The position numbers and the translations under genes are program-made. The notes under the pieces were generated by a model that saw only the letters and a list, made by a program, of their open reading frames with translations, did no database searches and was not told where the DNA came from. From NCBI GenBank assembly GCA_014860005.1, contig JACZKP010000209.1, forward strand, positions 1 through 64,000: 64,000 nt of DNA, in the 5' to 3' direction. The stretch's first letter is position 1; each line of letters begins with the position of its first letter. Shown one piece after another: positions 44,385 through 50,251 of this stretch. This DNA comes from Verrucomicrobiota bacterium (GTDB lineage Bacteria; Verrucomicrobiota; Verrucomicrobiae; Limisphaerales; UBA11358).

Positions 44385-46112
44385 TCAACGCGGAATGACG
44401 GGCAGCACCAGATGCGACGGCCGTTCCGCGTCATGAAAGATGGTTTGTTTCGCGGTCAACATTTCCGTGTCGGTGCCGAACGGTTTTCCGCTGTTGGGAT
44501 TCCGGTCGAAGCGCGGGAAGTTGCTGCTCGACACTTCGAGGCGGATGCGGTGGCCGGGCTTGAACAGATTGCTCGTCACCCACAGATCAATCTCGAAGCG
44601 CTCGGCTTTGCCCGGTTCGAGCAACGCGGGGTTCGCCATCCCCTTGCGATAGCGCGCACGGATGATGCCATCGCAGAGATTGTAGGCCTTGCCGTCGGGA
44701 TGCACGTCCACCAGCTTGGCGGTGAAGTCCGTGTCGCGTGCGCTCGATGCCGCGTAAAGAATCAGCTTCACCGGACCGGTCACTTCGACCTCCTGCTCCA
44801 GCAGCGCGGTCGAATACACCAGCACGTCCTGGCGCGCTTCCACTTTGGTCTGGTCGTAGGGACCGGCCGCTGCGCCAACGAGATTGTTCCCGCCAATCGT
44901 CGGCACCGGATTATTCCCATCGTAGGTAAATTCGTCGGGCTTCTCTTCCTTCGGCGCGTTGGTGTCCAGCGAGCCATCGCCCTTGAGTGAGTTGGCCTTG
45001 CCCCCGCTGTGCAGGTAGTAGGACGTGAACGCGGTGCGCTCGAGCGGCCATTCGTTTTCGCCACGCCACCGGTTCTCACCCATCACGAACAAGTAATACG
45101 CTGGCCAATTCTGCACGCCGGTTTCACGGCCTTTCAACCAATACTCGAACCACTTGAACTGCCAGGACGCCACGCTGAGTTTGCCCACGTCGCCGAAATC
45201 GAGCTCGCCGACCTTGCGGCCACCCACGCCGTGCGCCCACGGTCCCATGATGACGAACTGGTTGCGGCGCGCGTGGCGATCGCGCGAACTCGCGCGGACC
45301 TTGGCAACCATTTCCAGCGTGGCCTTCGAGAAGATGTCATACCAGCCGCCGATGTTCAGGACGGGAACGGTCACGTCCGCATGACGATGCTCGATGCTCC
45401 GCTTGCGCCAGTAATCGTCGTAGGTCGGATGCGCCACCCAGTCGTTGAGGTAGGGAACTTTCTTCTCGAACTGATCGCCGAACGTGTTGAGCGGCAGATG
45501 CCGGAAAATGTCAGGCAGCTTGTCGGGACTGACCGCCACCCCGCCCACCGCCGCCCCCCAACCCATCAACAGCGCCAGTTGAAACGCGCCGCCGGAATAA
45601 GCGATGTCGTAGGCATTGTCGAACGGCACAACCGGGACCATGGCTTTGAGATGCTTGCTGGCGTTGGCCGCGGAAGCCCACTGCGTCCAGCCGACGTACG
45701 AGCCGCCGGCGGTGCCGATGTCACCATTGCACCACGGCTGCTTGCCGACCCATTCCTGCGTGTCGAAACCATCCTCGACATCGTAGCGGAACGGATCCCA
45801 AGCGCCTTCCGATTTGCCGCGCCCGCGGCAATCCTGCACCACCACGACATAGCCCGCGGCGGTGTAGTGTTTCCCGTCGTCCCACTTCTCATCCATCTTC
45901 CCGTAAGGCGAACGCATCAACACCACCGGATATTGGCCGTCGGCTTGCGGTCGCCAGATGTTGGCGGTGAGTTGAACGCCGTCGCGCATGGCGATCTTGA
46001 CATCAGACTCGAAAATGAACTGCCGCTCGGCTGGTTGTGCCCACAGCGAGGTGGCGAGGCAGAGCAATCCGAGAATCGTTGCGCGTGCGGGAAGTGGAGG
46101 ATTTGGTTTCAC
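44385..46112 (-). CDS. Secreted CocE/NonD-family hydrolase (S15-like)
   Basis: The 575-residue protein has a signal peptide (cleavage near SLWAQ), an alpha/beta-hydrolase core and a C-terminal jelly-roll typical of the CocE/X-Pro dipeptidyl-peptidase group. MRDGVQLTANIWRP, VQDCRGRGKSEG and the nucleophile elbow GTAGGSYVGW (Ser138) are visible. Members hydrolyse esters or acyl-amino acids such as cocaine, glutaryl-7-ACA or X-Pro peptides; the substrate here is unknown. Confidence 0.85.
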   Translation of the reverse strand: MKPNPPLPARATILGLLCLATSLWAQPAERQFIFESDVKIAMRDGVQLTANIWRPQADGQYPVVLMRSPYGKMDEKWDDGKHYTAAGYVVVVQDCRGRGKSEGAWDPFRYDVEDGFDTQEWVGKQPWCNGDIGTAGGSYVGWTQWASAANASKHLKAMVPVVPFDNAYDIAYSGGAFQLALLMGWGAAVGGVAVSPDKLPDIFRHLPLNTFGDQFEKKVPYLNDWVAHPTYDDYWRKRSIEHRHADVTVPVLNIGGWYDIFSKATLEMVAKVRASSRDRHARRNQFVIMGPWAHGVGGRKVGELDFGDVGKLSVASWQFKWFEYWLKGRETGVQNWPAYYLFVMGENRWRGENEWPLERTAFTSYYLHSGGKANSLKGDGSLDTNAPKEEKPDEFTYDGNNPVPTIGGNNLVGAAAGPYDQTKVEARQDVLVYSTALLEQEVEVTGPVKLILYAASSARDTDFTAKLVDVHPDGKAYNLCDGIIRARYRKGMANPALLEPGKAERFEIDLWVTSNLFKPGHRIRLEVSSSNFPRFDRNPNSGKPFGTDTEMLTAKQTIFHDAERPSHLVLPVIPR

Positions 46113-46413
46113 GGCGGCATTGAATCAGGAATTCCGGCCTCAAGTCCAGCCGGGGTTGATTCAGGCCAGCAATGCTCATTTTGGGGAGCGCGGCTGTGTG
46201 CGCCGCACCAGCCGCAGCAGGGGGAAAGGTCAAACGGCTGGGATTCCGTGGGACGCGCTGCGGCTGGTCGGGACGCCTCGGCCGAAACCGTGATGACCTT
46301 GGATTGGAAAGCGGGCCGCTTGCAGAGGTGTGTCGGCATACCGTGGCCAATTGCCTGAAAAGACGAAGATGCGACGATTCTTTACTATGGCCGGGACACG
46401 TTTTGGGCCAGCC
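46113..46413. repeat. Gap with REP-like inverted repeat
   Basis: The 301-bp gap between the CocE-like gene and the protease gene has a perfect 12-bp inverted repeat, ACCAGCCGCAGC (46207-46218) and GCTGCGGCTGGT (46257-46268). Flanking GTGCGCCGC and GGGACGCCTCGGC look like degenerate outer arms. I see no gene here. Confidence 0.6.
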
Positions 46414-48060
46414 TCAATAAACCAACACCAACACCGCCGCCTGTTCCGCCGACTTCACCACATCCTCAAACTTCATTTCCCGCGTATTCGGTTCTTTCAG
46501 TTTGGCGGAAACTTCCGGGACGGATTCCAGAAAACTCAGGAGATAACTGCTCTTCACCGCGTAATTCACATTCTCCGGCAAGGCGCCAGTGGTTTTGAGC
46601 GCGGCACTGGCGCTCAACTTGGCCGCCACCACCCCCACCACGTTGCCCCGCTCGTCCACCAGTGCGCCGCCTGAATTGCCAGGCTGCACGGGTACGCTGA
46701 TCTGGAAATACCGCGCGTCATCCCCCGCGCCGGATAGCGACGCGATCTCGCCCTTGGCCAGCTTGGGCGCGAACCCTTGCAACCCGATGTTGGGAAAACC
46801 CACCGTCACCACCGTGCCGCCCAACTTCACCCCGCGACTTGACGCAATGGCCAGCGATGCAAACCGCCCTTCTGCTTTGAGCAACGCCAGATCATTCGCC
46901 GCATCCACCTTCACCACCTTGGCGGAAATCAAACCCGCACTCGTTACGAGACGAACTTGGTTCGCGCCTTCAACAACGTGGTGGTTTGAAATCAAATAGC
47001 CATCTGACGAAATGAAAAATCCTGTGCCGCTGGTTGACGGTCGAGAATCAGATGCGTCCGCCCCCAATGTTTTACGCGGTTTGAAATCGCGCGCCAAACG
47101 TTGTGCTTCCGCAATCTGTTCGGGCGTCATCTTTCGTTCGACAATCGCCAGAGCTGTCTTGCTATCCTCGTCACCCTGAGCGGAGGCGAGGTTGAACCAT
47201 TTGTAGGATTCAGCGAAATCTATGGTTACGCCTTTTCCTTGTACACAACAAATTCCGAGTAAGAATTGGGCGCTTGCATGACCTTGGTTTGCCGCTTTTC
47301 GATACCACTTCGCAGCTTCGATAAAATCTTTTGGCACTCCATCGCCCGACTCATAGCAAGCGCCGAGACTCAATTGAGCTTCGTCATAACCTTGCTCCGC
47401 TGCTTTGCGATACCATTTCACCGCTTGGATGAAGTCTTTTGCCACACCTTTCCCTTTAGCATAGCAACCGGCGAGTACGTGTTGGGATCGTGGGACTTCT
47501 TGGTCAGCGGCTTTGCGATACCATTTTACAGCCTCAACATCATCTTTGATCACCCCGTCACCATTGGCGTAACGAATTCCGAGATTGTGTTGAGCAGGCG
47601 CAAAGCCTTGTTCTGCGGCCTTGCGCAGCCACTCCATCGCAACCTCATCGTTCTTGGCCACACCTTCGCCAGCCCTGTAACAAGCCCCAAGGCTGAATTG
47701 TGCTTTGGCATCTCCTTGATAAGCAGCTTTGCCAAACCACTTCACAGCCTCCACCAGGTCCCTGCTCACTCCATCGCCTCTCTCATAGTGGAAACCAAGG
47801 GCACATTGGGCGGCTGCATGCTGTTGGTCAGCCGCTTTACGAATCCACTTTACAGACTCAATCGCATCCTTTGCCACGCCATCGCCGTTGTAATAGAAAC
47901 CAGCGAGGATGAATTGAGCTTCGGCATCGCCCTTTTCTGCCTTGGCTTTGACTTCGTCAAACAATTTACGGTCAGCTTCAGCTTGTTGAGCGGGCAGTTG
48001 AAAAACTGTTGCAGCGAGTACGAGAAACACAAGAATCCAAGTCCACCGATTTGCTTTCAT
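46414..48060 (-). CDS. Sel1-repeat / trypsin-like serine protease fusion
   Basis: The 548-residue secreted protein has a signal peptide (cleavage near LPAQQ), about seven Sel1 repeats (residues 38-290, pattern A.WYRKAA.QG.A.AQ..LG..Y..G.GV.KD) and a trypsin-like S1C protease domain (about 335-510). The triad is His in SNHHVVEG, Asp in NDLALLKAEG and Ser in QPGNSGGALVD. No PDZ domain follows. Sel1 repeats are protein-interaction solenoids, so they may select substrates. It overlaps the upstream small gene as ATGA. Confidence 0.9.
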   Translation of the reverse strand: MKANRWTWILVFLVLAATVFQLPAQQAEADRKLFDEVKAKAEKGDAEAQFILAGFYYNGDGVAKDAIESVKWIRKAADQQHAAAQCALGFHYERGDGVSRDLVEAVKWFGKAAYQGDAKAQFSLGACYRAGEGVAKNDEVAMEWLRKAAEQGFAPAQHNLGIRYANGDGVIKDDVEAVKWYRKAADQEVPRSQHVLAGCYAKGKGVAKDFIQAVKWYRKAAEQGYDEAQLSLGACYESGDGVPKDFIEAAKWYRKAANQGHASAQFLLGICCVQGKGVTIDFAESYKWFNLASAQGDEDSKTALAIVERKMTPEQIAEAQRLARDFKPRKTLGADASDSRPSTSGTGFFISSDGYLISNHHVVEGANQVRLVTSAGLISAKVVKVDAANDLALLKAEGRFASLAIASSRGVKLGGTVVTVGFPNIGLQGFAPKLAKGEIASLSGAGDDARYFQISVPVQPGNSGGALVDERGNVVGVVAAKLSASAALKTTGALPENVNYAVKSSYLLSFLESVPEVSAKLKEPNTREMKFEDVVKSAEQAAVLVLVY

Positions 48061-48452
48061 GCCGCGAGATTACTTGGTTTCAAGAACCGGCCAAACCCAA
48101 TTCTCCCTTTCCCTCGTTGCTCAATGAACATTTCGTTTTGCTCTGCGGAGAGAAAAAGGCACACCTTGCCATTCTTACGCACGCAGAGTTTCGGCAATTC
48201 CTTTTTGAAGAATTTAATGGGGACTTTTAGGTAGTAAAACTCGTTCGCGCCGGGTGCTACTTCGCAAACCAAGTCAATCGCCTCTGACTTTGGTGTTTCA
48301 ATAGCTCGTAGCGAGATTTCAAGCCACCAAGCTGACTGCCTCGTCCGTGATTTTTTTGGGATATAGAACTTCGATGTGCAGATAGCATTACCCGTGTCAC
48401 CAAACTTGGCGACGAGCCAATGAATCGCAGCAGCTCTGATTGTGGCAGCCAT
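48057..48452 (-). CDS. Small protein of unknown function upstream of the protease
   Basis: From MAATIRAAAIHW the product has 131 residues, with a basic C-terminus (RGKGRIGFGRFLKPSNLAA) and a central strand-rich part (NEFYYLKVPIKFFKKELPKL). It lacks a signal peptide. I recognise no domain. Its stop overlaps the protease ATG as ATGA, so the pair is probably co-translated. The longer frame to 48515 runs into repeat DNA, hence the shorter start. Confidence 0.6.
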   Translation of the reverse strand: MAATIRAAAIHWLVAKFGDTGNAICTSKFYIPKKSRTRQSAWWLEISLRAIETPKSEAIDLVCEVAPGANEFYYLKVPIKFFKKELPKLCVRKNGKVCLFLSAEQNEMFIEQRGKGRIGFGRFLKPSNLAA

Positions 48453-48463
48453 CGAACGAGATT

Positions 48464-48799
48464 TTAACGCAATGGCGCAAAGACGCAAAGCGCTTTCCAG
48501 TTTTCCCTGCGCCATCCAGCTTCATCTGATTTCGGCGAGCCAAGTCGGCGCGACCGGTGGCGTTGCCAACCGCCAGCACAGTCAGGGGAATCATTGGCAG
48601 CGGAATAAAGTCCGAGGCGTGCCTGTAAAGAGTCATTCCCCTGACCCTCATTCCTCTGACAAAAGTGTCCCATCCGAAAGCGGTGCTAAAGCCACGCGCA
48701 CTCCAGACGCTTCGCGCTTGCCGAACGTCAGCAAACCGCGCGGAGCGTCTGGAGTGCGGGCGCGTTCACCGCCGCTTTCCCCGGCGTCTTTGCGTTGAA
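48464..48799. repeat. Composite of nested repeats upstream of the toxin-antitoxin pair
   Basis: The outer arms are TTAACGCAATGGCGCAAAGA (left) and GCGTCTTTGCGTTGAA (right), a diverged 'NAEDAE'-type pair. Inside are a CATCCAG.TT.TCCCTGCGCC module shared with 49468-49500 and the first 104-bp GAAAGCGG hairpin (48676-48779). It looks like repeats inserted into one another. No gene is supported in this stretch. Confidence 0.6.
48676..48779. repeat. 104-bp hairpin repeat, left copy flanking the toxin-antitoxin genes
   Basis: The ends are GAAAGCGGTG and CACCGCCGCTTTC. An inner perfect stem pairs GCACTCCAGACGCT with AGCGTCTGGAGTGC. The right copy at 49336-49439 has the same length and orientation, and its inner stem carries a paired substitution. 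Confidence 0.9.
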
Positions 48800-48813
48800 T
48801 CAGAAACACAGCC

Positions 48814-48842
48814 TTTGCAAACAGCGGTCGGTTGGTTATCTT
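48814..48842 (+). promoter_or_regulatory. Candidate promoter of the toxin-antitoxin pair
   Basis: TTTGCA (48814-48819) and TATCTT (48837-48842) lie 17 bp apart; the -10 ends 6 bp before the ATG at 48849, and no Shine-Dalgarno is visible. This predicts a leaderless message and is based on spacing and weak box matches only. Confidence 0.3.
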
Positions 48843-48848
48843 CCCGCC

Positions 48849-49037
48849 ATGAGCGCCACCGAAATCCTGAAGGAGTTGCCGAAATTGGCCGAGGCCGATC
48901 GGCGGGCGATCCGGCAAAGGCTGTTGGAACTAGCCGAGAAGGATGACGACGTGGCCGCGTGCAATCAGGCGGCGCTCGACGGCGCCATGATGCTCGACCG
49001 GATGGAGGACGAAGATGCCCGCCGTCAATCCCGGTGA
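48849..49037 (+). CDS. Putative antitoxin of a MazEF-type pair
   Basis: The 62-residue acidic protein (MSATEILKELPKLAEADR and on) is mostly helical and ends in a charged tail. It overlaps the toxin gene by 23 bp. Its small size, acidity and position make it the expected antitoxin. I cannot place it in a named antitoxin family with certainty; the MSATEILKELPKLAEADRRA opening resembles small DUF2281/AbrB-less antitoxin partners seen with PemK-like toxins. Confidence 0.75.
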   Translation: MSATEILKELPKLAEADRRAIRQRLLELAEKDDDVAACNQAALDGAMMLDRMEDEDARRQSR

Positions 49038-49329
49038 AATCTGGTGGGTGGACTTCGGCCTCGCGGCCAAGGTTCGCCCGGCTCTGCTCCTCACGGGCAA
49101 TCCCGCCCTCGAAGAACTCGATCTGGTCACGGTGCTCCTGCACACGACTTCGTTGCGCGGTAATCGTTGGGAACTTTCCATTCCGAAGCCGTTCCTGAAA
49201 CCGGGAGCGTTTCATCTTCAGCAAATCCAATCGGTGTCCACCGTCAAACTGGAGCGCAAACTCGGCGCTTTGACGACGGATGAGATGAATCGGATTTTGG
49301 ACGCCCTGGCGGAACGGCTGCGGCTGTGA
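49015..49329 (+). CDS. MazF/PemK-type endoribonuclease toxin
   Basis: The 104-residue protein matches the MazF/PemK fold: PGEIWWVDFG at the start, VRPALLLTGNP with the Arg-Pro typical of the active-site region, VTVLLHTTSLRGN and the Q-rich strand HLQQIQSVSTVKL. These toxins cut mRNA or tRNA at short sequences. The acidic antitoxin gene upstream overlaps it by 23 bp. A copy of a 104-bp hairpin repeat lies 6 bp after its stop. Confidence 0.88.
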   Translation: MPAVNPGEIWWVDFGLAAKVRPALLLTGNPALEELDLVTVLLHTTSLRGNRWELSIPKPFLKPGAFHLQQIQSVSTVKLERKLGALTTDEMNRILDALAERLRL

Positions 49330-49335
49330 TCGTGC

Positions 49336-49439
49336 GAAAGCGGTGCTAACTCCCCCGCGCTCCAAACGCTGTCGCGCCTGTCGGGCGTCTGTGAACCTCG
49401 CGGAGCGTTTGGAGTGCGCGCGCGTTCACCGCCGCTTTC
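49336..49439. repeat. 104-bp hairpin repeat, right copy flanking the toxin-antitoxin genes
   Basis: Same ends as the left copy (GAAAGCGGTG, CACCGCCGCTTTC). The inner stem pairs GCGCTCCAAACGCT with AGCGTTTGGAGTGC: the G-C pair of the left copy is A-T here, a compensatory change. Confidence 0.9.
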
Positions 49440-49467
49440 CTCGTGCGCGGTGCGGAGAGCCAAAGCA

Positions 49468-49575
49468 GCCATCCAGTTCTCCCTGCGCCTTCCGCCCTCA
49501 TCTGATTTCGGCGAGACCAGTCTGATTCCCGCGCGACGAGCCGGATTTCGGCGGGACCGGTGGCGTGGCAAGAAT
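49468..49575. repeat. Dispersed repeat module shared with 48.5 kb
   Basis: CATCCAGTTCTCCCTGCGCC followed by TCATCTGATTTCGGCGAG recurs, diverged, at about 48515-48545. The GATTTCGGCG..ACC unit is itself repeated within the stretch. No gene is supported. Confidence 0.6.
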
Positions 49576-49587
49576 GATTCACGCTCG

Positions 49588-49745
49588 CCCTCACCCCGGC
49601 CCTCTCCCGCTGGGAGAGGGGGAATCTCCCGCCAGTCATCCGAGTCTTGTGAGTCGGTGGTGGCGGAATGACTTTCCGCAAACCAAGCGAGCGACGACTG
49701 CTGTCTCCCTCTCCCAGCGGGAGAGGGATCAAGGGTGAGGGAGAG
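49588..49745. repeat. CTCTCCC-rich element with inverted ends
   Basis: The left end (CCCTCACCCCGGCCCTCTCC) and the right end (complement of CTCTCCCTCACCCTTGATCC) are inverted and each carries the small palindrome CTCTCCCGCTGGGAGAG or CTCTCCCAGCGGGAGAG. The two arms enclose about 80 bp. It is the same family as the remnant near 15.8 kb and is related to the insertion in the alcohol dehydrogenase gene. Confidence 0.75.
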
Positions 49746-49823
49746 TCGCACGGACAATTCACATTCCCAATTTCACTGAACCACGGAACTCACGGGCCTC
49801 GCGTCGCTCATCCCTCCGACGCT

Positions 49824-50023
49824 CTATTTCAACCAGACCAAACCGTGCGCCGGCAAGTCCACTGCTTCAGTTTCAAACTGGACCCGCGCCGGCTGATCAA
49901 GGAAGCTGTAAGCGCACGCCTCCTGGCCAAACAAAACCAGCCCCACGCCGGAAGGTGACTGGAATTGCACGCCGAGTGGGGAGAGCCGCGCAATCCGGCG
50001 GTTGCAATGAATGAAAAGAAGGG
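49824..50023 (-). pseudogene. Possible 3' remnant of a larger secreted-enzyme gene
   Basis: The frame encodes about 60 residues ending FETEAVDLPAHGLVWLK, which read like the C-terminal beta-sandwich of a glycosidase or similar enzyme (GVGLVLFGQEACAYSFLDQP). The frame loses sense at the palindromic repeat that begins at 50024, as if the rest of the gene were deleted. Without an intact relative to compare, the call is tentative. Confidence 0.35.
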
Positions 50024-50145
50024 AAACCACAGATGGACGCGGATGAACACAGATTTTTGACGCGAACGTGCTTCACCTGCCAGGTGATCGCAGTTCTGGT
50101 CGCAACTCCTTTTCATCCGTGTCCATCTGCGTCCATCTGTGGTTT
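50024..50145. repeat. Palindromic repeat of the 'HRWTRMNTD' type
   Basis: The left arm AAACCACAGATGGACGC and the right arm GCGTCCATCTGTGGTTT are perfect complements, extended by GGATGAACAC against GTGTCCATCT. This element is widespread in bacterial genomes. It lies downstream of the propeller operon. Confidence 0.85.
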
Positions 50146-50251
50146 CAACTGCTGTTCTAAGGTTTAATGAGGCCCTTGGTATTCATCCCGGAAGTCAATG
50201 ATTCTGGAACTCCAAAGGTGCGTCTTTGGACGCCCCCAAACCTCAGCATTG

